Below, one piece after another: positions 1-8,198 of a DNA stretch of 64,000 nt. Each line of letters opens with the position of its first letter. Position 1 is the first letter of the stretch. Source of the stretch: Rugamonas sp. A1-17. Lineage in GTDB: Bacteria; Pseudomonadota; Gammaproteobacteria; Burkholderiales; Burkholderiaceae_D. The notes beneath the pieces were generated by a model, which worked only from the letters and a program-made list of their open reading frames with translations, did no database searches and had not been told where the DNA came from. The DNA is taken from positions 124,001-188,000 of the forward strand of contig JAJLPB010000014.1 of NCBI GenBank assembly GCA_025548565.1, written 5' to 3'. A program made the translations under genes and the position numbers.

Positions 1-2
1 TC

Positions 3-500
3 GAGTTCGTGCGTCCCGGCGACTGGCTGGGCGTCGACACGATAGGCGAGCAATACCGGCACGCGACGGCGGTGGCGCTGACCGATTGCCAGGTCGACGT
101 GGTGGAGTATCGCCACCTGGCCGAATTGATGGACGAGGAACCGTACAGCTGCGACCTGTTCAGCGCAATGCTCAGCCGCGAGATCGACCGCCAGCAACTA
201 GCCGCCGCCATCCTGCGCAGCGCCGGCGCCTGCCAGCGCATCGTGATGTTCCTGCTGCAGCGCGCCGGGCCGGCGCCGCAAGCGCCGTCGCCGGAGATGC
301 ACTCGCCGCTGCCGATGTCGCGCCAGGACATCAGCGACTACCTGGGCCTGACCCCGGCCACCGTCAGCCGCACCCTCAGCGCGCTGAAACGCAATGGCTG
401 GATATCATTGGGCCAGCGCGGCTTTGTGGTGCAGTGCCGGGCGGCGCTGGAACAGCTGGCGGAGGGCGCGCCGCTGGCCATCGCCGCGCAGGGGCAGTGA
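3..500 (+). CDS. Crp/Fnr-family transcriptional regulator (5' end outside window)
   Basis: The reading frame is already open at the first bases (Glu-Phe-Val-Arg-Pro-Gly-Asp-Trp), so the gene starts before the window. What is visible is the end of a cyclic-nucleotide-binding-like sensor domain (GDWLGVDTIG), a dimerisation helix, and a C-terminal winged helix-turn-helix (SRQDISDYLGLTPATVSR, then LKRNGWI). The HTH form is typical of FNR/DNR/FixK proteins, which often read oxygen or NO. The N-terminal part that would show Fe-S cysteines is missing, so the signal cannot be told. FNR-type boxes occur elsewhere in this window, but linking them to this gene is inference. Confidence 0.88.
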   Translation, partial: EFVRPGDWLGVDTIGEQYRHATAVALTDCQVDVVEYRHLAELMDEEPYSCDLFSAMLSREIDRQQLAAAILRSAGACQRIVMFLLQRAGPAPQAPSPEMHSPLPMSRQDISDYLGLTPATVSRTLSALKRNGWISLGQRGFVVQCRAALEQLAEGAPLAIAAQGQ

Positions 501-512
501 CAGGTCGCCGAC

Positions 513-725
513 CTACACCGCCGACTTGGGGCGTCGCCTGCGCATGGTGATGCTCTCGCGGTTCAGGCCCCAGTTGTCGGTTTCCACTTCGTCGATGATG
601 ACAAAAGTGGTGGCCGGATCCTTGCTCAACACGCGGCTGAGCAAGTCGGTAACGCCTTCGATCAGCTCCAGCTTCTGGGCCGCCGTTACGCCTTCATTGG
701 TCACGCGGATATTCACGTAGGGCAT
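513..725 (-). CDS. 4-oxalocrotonate tautomerase-family protein
   Basis: A 70-residue protein with Pro2 directly after the start Met (MPYVNIRVTNEG), which becomes the catalytic amino-terminal proline of the tautomerase superfamily. Length matches the single beta-alpha-beta 4-OT subunit (60-75 residues), which assembles into hexamers or trimers. These enzymes interconvert enol and keto acids; the substrate cannot be told from sequence. The gene lies 11 bases downstream of the SDR gene on the same strand and is very probably co-transcribed with it. The C-terminus is strongly basic (RRRRPKSAV). Confidence 0.85.
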   Translation of the reverse strand: MPYVNIRVTNEGVTAAQKLELIEGVTDLLSRVLSKDPATTFVIIDEVETDNWGLNRESITMRRRRPKSAV

Positions 726-736
726 GGCGCGGCTCC

Positions 737-1468
737 TTACCAGGTGCCGGCGGTGGCGCCGCCATCGACCGGCAGCACCGCGCCGCTGGTGAAGCCCGAT
801 TCGGTCAGGTACAGCACCGCCTCCACCACATCCCGCACGCCGCCCATTTCGCCGCTCGGCGACAGCGCTTTCAGGAAGTTACGGGTGCCCTCGTCCTTGC
901 CGTGCATCGGCGTATCGATAATGCCGGGCGCCACCGCGTTGACCTTGACGTTGGACCGGGCCAGCTCCAGCGCCAGGCCGCGTGTGGCGCTATTCAGGCC
1001 GCCCTTGATCAGGATCGGCAGCAGCGCCGGTACCTTCGCGGTCGGCTGCAGCGCAAGGCTGGCCGTGATGGTGACGATATGGCCGGAGCGGTTGGCGCTC
1101 ATGTGCCGCGCCGCTTCCTGCGATGGGTAGAAGAAGCCCATCAGGTTGGTGTCGACGATGGACTTCACCTCTTCCTGCGTGTAGTCGGCGATCGGCTTGG
1201 CGATGAAGATGCCGGCGTTATTGATCAACACATCCACCTTGCCGAAGGCGGCGACGGCGCGGGCGAACAACTCGGCGGCGGTGGCCGGATCGGCGATATC
1301 GCCCGCGACGGGCAGGAAGTTCGCCGGATTGCCCCATTGCGCGGCGGCCGTTTGCAGGCGGTCCAGCGAGCGGGCGTTGCCGACCACGTTGTAGCCGCGC
1401 TTCAGATAAGCCTCCGCGATGGCGAAGCCGATACCGCTCGATGCGCCGGTGACGATGACTGTTTTCAT
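737..1468 (-). CDS. Short-chain dehydrogenase/reductase, catalytic Tyr replaced
   Basis: A 243-residue Rossmann-fold SDR with the cofactor motif TGASSGIG (residues 7-14), NNAG (83-86), the catalytic-region Ser137 and a C-terminal VDGG. The active-site YxxxK motif is abnormal: the Lys is present (K155) but Pro151 stands where Tyr is expected (PILIK). Classical activity would need that Tyr, so this is either an atypical SDR or one with changed chemistry. First gene of an apparent two-gene operon with the tautomerase, and divergent from a LysR gene that is a natural candidate regulator. The family call is firm; the function is unknown. Confidence 0.88.
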   Translation of the reverse strand: MKTVIVTGASSGIGFAIAEAYLKRGYNVVGNARSLDRLQTAAAQWGNPANFLPVAGDIADPATAAELFARAVAAFGKVDVLINNAGIFIAKPIADYTQEEVKSIVDTNLMGFFYPSQEAARHMSANRSGHIVTITASLALQPTAKVPALLPILIKGGLNSATRGLALELARSNVKVNAVAPGIIDTPMHGKDEGTRNFLKALSPSGEMGGVRDVVEAVLYLTESGFTSGAVLPVDGGATAGTW

Positions 1469-1568
1469 GGTGGTACTCCTTCAGTTTCTGGTTGGGGCGT
1501 TCAACGACGCCATGCGGATCACTATACTTATGACTCCGGCGTTGATAAATGCGCCGCAATGCAAGATA

Positions 1569-1590
1569 ATTGATACATCATGTAATCAAT
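1569..1590. promoter_or_regulatory. Candidate LysR operator palindrome
   Basis: ATTGAT-N10-ATCAAT forms a 22-base inverted repeat, and the spacer (ACATCATGTA) is itself nearly palindromic. It sits between the divergent SDR and LysR genes, ending 9 bases before the LysR ATG, where a LysR protein could repress itself and control the SDR. The half-site spacing is 10, not the 4 of FNR boxes. Confidence 0.4.
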
Positions 1591-1599
1591 AAGGCCGCC

Positions 1600-2514
1600 A
1601 TGAAGCGCTATTTCGACGACGTCCTGCTGGGCAGCATCGAGCTGTTTTGCTTTGCGGCGGAATTGGGCAGTTTTACCGCGGCGGCCACGGCGGCCGGAGT
1701 GACGCCGGCTGCAGTCAGCCGCTCCATCGCACGGCTGGAGGAGCGGTTGGGCGTGCGCCTGTTCGTGCGCACCACGCGCCAGATCCGCCTGACGGACGGC
1801 GGCCGCATCTACTTCGAGCAATGCCGGCAGGCGCTCGCTCAACTGACGGACGCGGAGCGCCAGGTCACCGGCGCCCAAGCCAAGCCGGCCGGCGTGCTGC
1901 GCATCAGCGCGCCGACGCCCTACGCGCACTACCGGCTGCTGCCCTTACTGGGAGAGTTCCGCAGGAAGTACCCCGAGGTGACGCTCGATATCCACGTCAG
2001 CAACCGCAACATCGACTTTGCCGACGAGGGCTACGACCTGGCGATACGCGGCCGCGCGCCGGCCGACTCCAACCTCATCGCGCGCAAACTGGAGGATGCG
2101 GAACTGGTGCTGGCCGCCTCGCCCGCCTACTTGAAGCGCCACGGCAAACCGCGCAAGCTGGAGGATCTGGATAAGCACGAATGCATCCAGTTCGAGCTGC
2201 CCAGCACCGGCAAGCGAGTCCCATGGCAGTTCATGCGGGATGGCGCGGCGATCGACATCGTCACCAACGGCGGCTTGTGCTGTTCGGAGGACATACTGGG
2301 CACGGTCACGCTGGCGCGCGCGGGGGCGGGCCTGACGCACACCTACCGCTTTATCATCGAGCAGGACCTGGCGCGCGGCGACCTGGTCGAACTGCTGCCG
2401 CAGCATGGCGGCACGTCGCGGCCCTTCTTCCTGCTGTATCCACATGCGCGCCACCTCTCGCTGCGGGTGCGCACCTTTGTCGACTTCCTTGTCGAGAAGG
2501 TGAAGCGCCTCTAA
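1600..2514 (+). CDS. LysR-family transcriptional regulator
   Basis: A 304-residue LysR-type regulator. The N-terminal winged helix-turn-helix reads SIELFCFAAELGSFTAAATA then VSRSIARLEERLGVRLFVRTTR, followed by a type 2 periplasmic-binding-like effector domain (for example LRISAPTPYAHYRLLPLLGEF). The ATG at 1600 is preceded by AAGG and starts the protein close to the HTH as usual; an in-frame TTG at 1570 lies inside the palindrome and is less likely. It is divergent from the SDR/tautomerase genes and probably controls them. Its stop codon overlaps the stop of the next, convergent LysR gene. Confidence 0.92.
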   Translation: MKRYFDDVLLGSIELFCFAAELGSFTAAATAAGVTPAAVSRSIARLEERLGVRLFVRTTRQIRLTDGGRIYFEQCRQALAQLTDAERQVTGAQAKPAGVLRISAPTPYAHYRLLPLLGEFRRKYPEVTLDIHVSNRNIDFADEGYDLAIRGRAPADSNLIARKLEDAELVLAASPAYLKRHGKPRKLEDLDKHECIQFELPSTGKRVPWQFMRDGAAIDIVTNGGLCCSEDILGTVTLARAGAGLTHTYRFIIEQDLARGDLVELLPQHGGTSRPFFLLYPHARHLSLRVRTFVDFLVEKVKRL

Positions 2515-3368
2515 CCCAGGCTCTCCGCGAAGGCGCTGCGGGCGGGATGGTGCAGCACGTCCTTGCGCCAGACCAGCAGCGTTTCGACATGCGCGATTTC
2601 CGGCGGCAGCTGGTGCTGGCGTATGGTCCTGGCCAGCTTGCGCTGGTTGAGCACCTCCCTGGGCATCAGCGCCACGCCCATGCCGGCGGCCACGCAGCCG
2701 AGAATCGCCTCGAAGGTGCCGAACTCCGACACGCGCGCCGGCGCGACGTCGCCTTCCGCGAACCACGCCTCCAAACGGCGCCGGTAGGTACAGCCGCTGC
2801 GGAACACCAGCAGGGTACGGCGAATCAGATCCTGCGGCGACGCCACCGGCGGATGACCATGACAGGTGATCAGCACCAGTTCCTCTTCAAACACCGGCTG
2901 CTGCGCCAGTTCGGCGTGCGGCACCGGGCCGGCCACCAGCGCCACGTCCAGCCGGTGCTTCAAGACGCCGTCCAGCAGTTGATCGGTCGGCGCGGTGTCC
3001 AGCATCAGATCCACTTGCGGATGCCTGCGGTTGAAGGCGGCCAGCACCTGCGGCAGGCGCGCGGCGGCCGTGGTCTCCATCGATCCGATACGCAGCTGGC
3101 CGGATGGCCGCTGCTCCGGCCGCACGGCGGCCTGCGCTTCGTCGGCCAGTTGCAGCAGACGGTCGGCGTAGGCCAGCAGGCGCGTGCCCTCGGCCGTGAT
3201 TTGCAGCTTGCGGCCGGAGCGATGGAACAACGGCACGCCCAGCGACTCCTCCAACTGCGTCAACCGCGCGGACACGTTGGACTGCACGCGGTTCAGCCGC
3301 GAGGCGGCGAGCGTGACGCTGCCCTCCTCGGCGACCGCTTTAAAAATACGCAGGGCGGAGAGTTCCAT
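2511..3368 (-). CDS. LysR-family transcriptional regulator
   Basis: A 285-residue LysR-type regulator: N-terminal HTH (ALRIFKAVAEEGSVTLAASR, VSARLTQLEESLGVPLFHR) and an effector domain beginning around GQLRIGSMETTAAARLPQVL. The pattern RVQSNVSARLTQLEESLG is common among LysR proteins next to efflux pumps. It is divergent from the DHA2 transporter with a 78-base AT-rich gap containing a T-N11-A motif, so it probably controls that transporter. It ends by overlapping the stop codon of the convergent LysR gene. Confidence 0.92.
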   Translation of the reverse strand: MELSALRIFKAVAEEGSVTLAASRLNRVQSNVSARLTQLEESLGVPLFHRSGRKLQITAEGTRLLAYADRLLQLADEAQAAVRPEQRPSGQLRIGSMETTAAARLPQVLAAFNRRHPQVDLMLDTAPTDQLLDGVLKHRLDVALVAGPVPHAELAQQPVFEEELVLITCHGHPPVASPQDLIRRTLLVFRSGCTYRRRLEAWFAEGDVAPARVSEFGTFEAILGCVAAGMGVALMPREVLNQRKLARTIRQHQLPPEIAHVETLLVWRKDVLHHPARSAFAESLG

Positions 3369-3382
3369 GGTCGATTCTTAAA

Positions 3383-3401
3383 ATGAGATAGGTGGCTTCA
3401 T
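3383..3401. promoter_or_regulatory. Candidate LysR binding site (T-N11-A)
   Basis: ATGA-N11-TCAT is an interrupted palindrome matching the general LysR T-N11-A pattern. It lies in the AT-rich gap between the divergent LysR and MFS genes. Support is from pattern and position only. Confidence 0.35.
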
Positions 3402-3446
3402 TATTATTCATTTTTTTAAATAGTCAAACCATCCTATAGTTCAGGC

Positions 3447-4838
3447 ATGAAAACCGACCGCGCCATTCTGCTCGCCTGCAGCTTCGCCTTCATCATCGTC
3501 CAGCTGGACGTCACCATCGTCAACGTCGCGCTGCCGCAGATCGGCCGCGACTTGGGCGCGGACGTGGCGGCCCTGCAATGGGTGGTGGACGCGTACACGC
3601 TGGGCTTTGCCGTGTTCCTGCTCTCCGCCGGCGCCCTGGGCGACAAGTTCGGCTCGCGCCGCACCTTCCTGACCGGATTCGCGCTGTTCACGGCGGCCTC
3701 GCTGGCCTGCGCGATGGCGCCCAACGCGATCGCCCTCAACGCCGCCCGCGCGCTGCAAGGCGTGGGCGCGGCGCTGCTGGTGCCCAGTTCGCTCGCCATC
3801 CTCAACGCCACTTATGCCGGCGACAAGGCCATGCTGGCCAAAGCCATCGCCTGGTGGACCGCAGCCGGCGGCGTGTCGATCGCCGCCGGGCCGGTGCTGG
3901 GCGGGCTGCTGTTGTCGCTGGCAGGCTGGCGCAGCATCTTCTGGGTCAATGTGCCGATCTGCGTGGCCGGGTTCTGGCTCACGCGGCGCGTGGTGCCGGC
4001 GCTGGCCGGGCGCGACCCGCATCGTTCGCTGGACCTGGCCGGGCAACTGCTGGCGGTCGTCGCGCTGACCGGCTTTATCGGCGCGGTGATCGAATTTGAA
4101 GCACTGGGCGCATCCCATTGGCTGGTGCGCGCCGGCCTTGCGGCGGCGGTGCTGGCCGGGGCGCTGTTCATCGGCGTCGAGGCGCGCGGCCGGTCGCCCA
4201 TGCTGCCGTTGGGGCTATTCCGCAGCGCGCCCTTCTCCGGCGCGGTGCTGTTCGGCGTGCTGATGAATTTTTCGTACTATGGCGTGATCTTTGTCCTCAG
4301 CCTCTACCTGCAAAAAGTGCGCGGCTTCAGCGTGCTGCATGCGGGGCTGGTGTTCCTGCCGCTGACCGCCACCTTCATCCTGTCCAACATCGCCAGCGGA
4401 TGGATGGCGCCGCGCACCGGGCTGCGCACGCCAATGGTGGTGGGCGCGGCAATCGGCGCCGGCGGCTATGCGCTGCTGGGTTGGTGGGGTATCTCGGACG
4501 ACGCGACCTTCCTGCAAATGCTGCCCGGACTGGCGCTGATCCCGGCCGGCATGGGCCTGGCGGTGCCGGCGATGACGACGTCGATATTGTCCGGCGTGGC
4601 GCGCGGCCAGGCCGGTACGGCGTCGGCGGTGTTGAACACGGCGCGCCAGGTCGGCGGCGCCCTGGGCGTGGCGATCTTCGGTGCGCTGGTGGCGGCCGGC
4701 CACCATGTCCTCATCGGCATGCGGCTGGCGATGGGGATATCGGCGGCGCTGCTGTTGCTGGCGGCGTTGCTGGCGCTTGCGTGTATCCGCCGTCCGGTGC
4801 CGGCGCCGCTTCAGCCGCTTGCGGACTGTCCTGGATAG
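3447..4838 (+). CDS. DHA2-family MFS efflux transporter
   Basis: A 463-residue major facilitator of the 14-helix drug:H+ antiporter group (EmrB/QacA-like). Helix 1 carries LDVTIVNVALP, the typical DHA2 signature, and the loop between helices 2 and 3 carries GDKFGSRR. Hydrophobic segments continue to the C-terminus. Such proteins export drugs, dyes or toxic metabolites across the inner membrane; the substrate is unknown. The divergent LysR gene is the likely regulator. The last 128 bases overlap the 3' end of the convergent recQ-like gene, so the two C-termini are encoded on opposite strands of the same DNA. Confidence 0.9.
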   Translation: MKTDRAILLACSFAFIIVQLDVTIVNVALPQIGRDLGADVAALQWVVDAYTLGFAVFLLSAGALGDKFGSRRTFLTGFALFTAASLACAMAPNAIALNAARALQGVGAALLVPSSLAILNATYAGDKAMLAKAIAWWTAAGGVSIAAGPVLGGLLLSLAGWRSIFWVNVPICVAGFWLTRRVVPALAGRDPHRSLDLAGQLLAVVALTGFIGAVIEFEALGASHWLVRAGLAAAVLAGALFIGVEARGRSPMLPLGLFRSAPFSGAVLFGVLMNFSYYGVIFVLSLYLQKVRGFSVLHAGLVFLPLTATFILSNIASGWMAPRTGLRTPMVVGAAIGAGGYALLGWWGISDDATFLQMLPGLALIPAGMGLAVPAMTTSILSGVARGQAGTASAVLNTARQVGGALGVAIFGALVAAGHHVLIGMRLAMGISAALLLLAALLALACIRRPVPAPLQPLADCPG

Positions 4839-6306
4839 CGGGCGGCGACAGGCAGTTGTCGCAACGGCAGCAGCGTTCGAAGTCCGCCGGACGGTCGCCG
4901 AAGTAGTCCAGCAGCAGCTTCCAGCGGCAATAGCCGCTCTGGGCGTAGGACACCATCTGTTCCAGTCCCTCGCGGTCGCGCTCATGCTTGTCGGCGTAGA
5001 CCTGCGCCATCGCTTCGAACTCCGCGGCTTTCGGCGAACCACCGGTTAGCACATAGGCCAGTTTGCGGTTGCGCTTCAACAGCTTGCCGTCCTTGAGCAT
5101 CTTCAGGCAGACCTTCAGCTGCCCGGCCGGCATCTGCTCCAGCAGGGACTTCAATTCCGCTTCGGCGAACGACGCCTGGCCCAGCGCCACGGCGGCCTCG
5201 TAGACGGCTTTCACTTCACCGGCCGACGGATAGTGCTTGCTCAGGAAGTACTGCTGCAGGCGCTTGTCCGCGTGGTGGTACAACAGCGTGCAGTCGGCGT
5301 CGAGTCCATCGCGGCCGGCGCGGCCGGACTCCTGGTAGTAGGCTTCCAGGTTAGCCGGCACCTGCAGATGGATGACGAACCGGGTGTCGGGTTTGTCGAT
5401 GCCCATGCCGAAGGCGTTGGTCGCCACCATCACACGCCGTTCGCCGCTCATGAACCGGTTCTGGTTGTCGCTGCGTTCGGCGGCGCGCAGCTTGCCGTGG
5501 TAAAGCGTGACGCTCTCGCCGGCCTCCCGTAGCAGCGCGTGCATCTCTTCGGCGGCCTTCACCGTGGCCGCATAGACGATGCCGACGCCGGCGCTGTCGC
5601 GCACCAGTTGCAGCGCGGTCGCGTACTGCTCCTCCGGGTTGGTCACCTGGCGCACGCGATAGCGCAGGTTGGGCCGATAGATGCCGGTGTTGACGACCTC
5701 CATGTGCGGCCGGCCAAGCTGCTGGCGGATATCGGCGATCACTTCATCGGTGGCGGTGGCGGTCAATGCCAGCAGCTGCGGGCTGCCCAGCGCATCGAGC
5801 GCCGCGCCGATCTCCAGGTAGGCCGGACGGAAATCATGGCCCCACTGCGAAATGCAGTGCGCCTCGTCGACCACCGTCAGCGCGACGCCGCCGCGCTTGA
5901 GCAGCGCCAGGAACTCGGGCGTGGCAAGCCGCTCCGGGGTGCAGAAGATCACGTCCTTGCCCGCGCGCGCGATCGCCTCCAGCGCGGCCTGTTCGTCACC
6001 GCGCGACAGACTGCTGTTGATCTGCGCAGCGCTGGCGATGCCGCCCTCCTCCAGCTTCTCGGCCTGGTCCTTCATCAGCGAGATCAGCGGCGACACCACC
6101 ACCGTCGCGCCGTCGAGCAGGCAGGCCGGCAGCTGGTAGCACAGCGACTTGCCGCTGCCGGTCGGCATGACGGCCAGCGTGTCGCGTCCGGCCAACACCC
6201 TGTCGATCACCTGGCGCTGACCATCGCGCAGCGCCTGCATGCCGAACACCTTGCGCAGCACTTCGGCCACCTGACGTTTTTGCTTGGTTTGCGGGCTTGC
6301 CATCAT
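4711..6306 (-). CDS. recQ: RecQ-type ATP-dependent DNA helicase, short form
   Basis: A 531-residue superfamily 2 helicase. Walker A (MPTGSGKSLCYQLPA) is near residue 50, the DEAH box with the RecQ aromatic loop (VVDEAHCISQWGHDFRP) near 145, helicase motifs IV-VI follow (AFGMGIDKPDTRFVIH, QESGRAGRDG), and a zinc-binding segment carries the Cys set GYCRWK...CCRCDNC near residue 470. Right after the zinc site the protein ends in a Pro/Ala-rich tail, so the winged-helix and HRDC domains of E. coli RecQ are absent. It unwinds DNA in recombination and repair. The first two codons are both ATG. The 3' end overlaps the MFS gene by 128 bases. Confidence 0.92.
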   Translation of the reverse strand: MMASPQTKQKRQVAEVLRKVFGMQALRDGQRQVIDRVLAGRDTLAVMPTGSGKSLCYQLPACLLDGATVVVSPLISLMKDQAEKLEEGGIASAAQINSSLSRGDEQAALEAIARAGKDVIFCTPERLATPEFLALLKRGGVALTVVDEAHCISQWGHDFRPAYLEIGAALDALGSPQLLALTATATDEVIADIRQQLGRPHMEVVNTGIYRPNLRYRVRQVTNPEEQYATALQLVRDSAGVGIVYAATVKAAEEMHALLREAGESVTLYHGKLRAAERSDNQNRFMSGERRVMVATNAFGMGIDKPDTRFVIHLQVPANLEAYYQESGRAGRDGLDADCTLLYHHADKRLQQYFLSKHYPSAGEVKAVYEAAVALGQASFAEAELKSLLEQMPAGQLKVCLKMLKDGKLLKRNRKLAYVLTGGSPKAAEFEAMAQVYADKHERDREGLEQMVSYAQSGYCRWKLLLDYFGDRPADFERCCRCDNCLSPPAIQDSPQAAEAAPAPDGGYTQAPATPPATAAPPISPSPAACR

Positions 6307-6443
6307 CCTCTCCGTTCAGCGGGATGTCCCGGTCTGGACAGATTAGCCAGCGGCGTGTCCGTGGTATGTACGACAGCGCACCCCGGCTTGCAATCGCAGG
6401 CGTCCAAATCTGTCATACTGACGTTTTTTCATGGCATGAATTG

Positions 6444-6779
6444 ATGGACCCTAGACGAGAACATGTACGCCGATTGCTGCAGGTTGACGCTCACATCAGC
6501 GACATGGATGGCCAAAACACCGCCATCATCCAAATCATCGACATCTCGCGCATGGGCGTGGCGTTCCTCAGCGACCATCCGATGCCGCTCGACACCAGTT
6601 ATGTGATGACTTTCAGCTTTCCGGGCAGCCCGGTCCAGAACAAGGTCACGCTGACGGTGCTGCACAGCGCCTTGATCGGCACGCACGGCCGCTACCGCAA
6701 CGGCGCGCGCTTCCTGACCATCCCCGACGAGGCGGCGAACCTGATCGTCGATTACGTCACCAGCGCGCCCGCGAACTGA
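6444..6779 (+). CDS. PilZ-domain protein, probable c-di-GMP effector
   Basis: A 111-residue protein starting MDPRREHVRRLL and containing IDISRMGVAF. Together these give the RxxxR and (D/N)xSxxG motifs that PilZ domains use to bind cyclic di-GMP. The start at 6444 was chosen because the domain begins immediately after it and because longer in-frame starts would run into recQ. No extra domain is visible, so it is a single-domain PilZ adaptor. c-di-GMP turnover proteins lie at 27.4 and 34.9 kb, but no direct link can be shown. Confidence 0.8.
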   Translation: MDPRREHVRRLLQVDAHISDMDGQNTAIIQIIDISRMGVAFLSDHPMPLDTSYVMTFSFPGSPVQNKVTLTVLHSALIGTHGRYRNGARFLTIPDEAANLIVDYVTSAPAN

Positions 6780-6785
6780 TTTTTT

Positions 6786-8198
6786 CTACCAGCCGATATC
6801 CCTGAGCAGCGGGAACGTCAAGTCACGCGGCGGCGCCACTTCGTGCGTCAGGTCGCCGTTGATGGACGGCTCCATCAACTGGTTCGGGAATGCGCTGACA
6901 TCGTAGTGCGACACCGACGATCCGGGCTGGTTGGGATCGGGCGCGTACATCAGCACGCGCCCGGCCGCATCGGTGCCGGCGCGTATCGCCAGGTTCACCC
7001 CGAGGTTGGCAAACACTCCTGAGTGCGTGCGCGAGCGCGTAGCCAGCGCGGACTTGAGCCGCTTGCCATCGTCCAGCGTGATGCGCACGGCCGGGATCAC
7101 GATGCTGGTGTCGGTGCCGCCCAGGCCGGGCGGCGGCGCGCCGGCCGCGTTGTCGGCGATGATGACGCCGATGGCGCCGGCATCCTGCGCGTGCTTGACC
7201 TTGACCACGAAGGTGCAGGTGCCACGGTCGACCAGCGCGATGCGCCCCCTGACGGCGAGCGCATTGGCGGGCGATAGCGGATCGCAGGCCAGGCCCTGGC
7301 CGGGCGGCGCATCGATCACCTGCATCACCTCGCCGGTCACGCCGGGGCTGGCCAGCGGCGGCCCGAAGCTGGCAGTACCCACCTGGATGATGCCGGCGAT
7401 GGCGGCCGGCGCCAACACCGTCAGCACCGGCGTGCCCTGCTGCAGCACCGTCTGCGCGGCCTGGTTGACGATGGGACCATTCCACACCAGCTTGCCGGAC
7501 TTGATCGCCGACGCCGCCCGTTCCGCATCGCTCATGTCCTTCCACAGCTTGCCGGTGCCGGTGTCCAGCAGGAAGTAGTCCCAGATGCTGGGGACGCCGC
7601 CCAGCTGTTCGCCGGTTTCCGGGTCGGTGTAGGTCTGGAAGCCGAAGCCGTGGGCGAATTCATGCTCCAGCACCGTCACCAGATCGACCAGCGGGCCATG
7701 ATTGTTGTCCAGCCCGAGATAGAACGGCACGCCGGAGAAGCAGCCCGGCTGTCCCAGGTTGACGTTGAAGCGGGCGCGGATGTCGGGCGAGTCGGGATCG
7801 ATGTCCGCGCCAAGATACTTGTTGGCTTCCGCCTTGCTGAACCAGGCGTTGGCCACCGGCGCTCCGCTGAAGTCCGAGAACACTTCGAGCGCGCCGGCCG
7901 AGCCGAGCACCGCGCCGCCATCGCTGCACGGCAGCGCTTCCCACGTGGCGAGGATGCGGATCGGCACCGTGCTGGTCAGGGTGGTCCCCCATTTGCTGGC
8001 GGCGGACTGGAAGGCGTTCAGGCGCTGCGCGCCGAGCGTGGTGCCGGCATTGCCGCCGACCGGGGCCGCAGGCGTGGCGTCGTTGAAGCCGACGCCGTCG
8101 GGGTCGCCGTTGACGATGGTGATGGTCGCTGCCGCCCAGGCCAGCGACGAACACAGCAGCGCCACCGCCGCGATGAAGGCTGTCACGGTGCGTTTCAT
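6786..8198 (-). CDS. Exported PA-domain protein with metalloprotease-like HExxH motif
   Basis: A 470-residue protein with a Sec signal peptide (MKRTVTAFIAAVALLCSSLAWA). Around residues 179-183 it has HEFAH followed by GFGF, a zinc-metallopeptidase-type HExxH in a context used for reprolysin-like or M43-like sites. A protease-associated (PA) domain follows (VRGRIALVDRGTCTFVVKV, AGAIGVIIADN). The C-terminus ends LLRDIGW, a form seen in related secreted proteins. It probably acts outside the cytoplasm as a peptidase; activity is unproven. The start at 8198 gives the signal peptide and overlaps the upstream stop as ATGA, so translation is coupled to the PEP-CTERM-like gene. Confidence 0.8.
   Translation of the reverse strand: MKRTVTAFIAAVALLCSSLAWAAATITIVNGDPDGVGFNDATPAAPVGGNAGTTLGAQRLNAFQSAASKWGTTLTSTVPIRILATWEALPCSDGGAVLGSAGALEVFSDFSGAPVANAWFSKAEANKYLGADIDPDSPDIRARFNVNLGQPGCFSGVPFYLGLDNNHGPLVDLVTVLEHEFAHGFGFQTYTDPETGEQLGGVPSIWDYFLLDTGTGKLWKDMSDAERAASAIKSGKLVWNGPIVNQAAQTVLQQGTPVLTVLAPAAIAGIIQVGTASFGPPLASPGVTGEVMQVIDAPPGQGLACDPLSPANALAVRGRIALVDRGTCTFVVKVKHAQDAGAIGVIIADNAAGAPPPGLGGTDTSIVIPAVRITLDDGKRLKSALATRSRTHSGVFANLGVNLAIRAGTDAAGRVLMYAPDPNQPGSSVSHYDVSAFPNQLMEPSINGDLTHEVAPPRDLTFPLLRDIGW

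Noticed and set aside
1571..1589. Possible FNR box between the SDR and LysR genes
   Set aside because: TTGAT and ATCAA are present but 10 bases apart instead of 4, which does not fit FNR dimers.
1570..1599. TTG start for the first LysR gene
   Set aside because: It lies inside the candidate operator palindrome and adds ten residues not typical of the family; the ATG at 1600 is better placed.
6297..6443. Longer start for the PilZ protein
   Set aside because: It would overlap recQ and adds no recognisable sequence before the PilZ motif.
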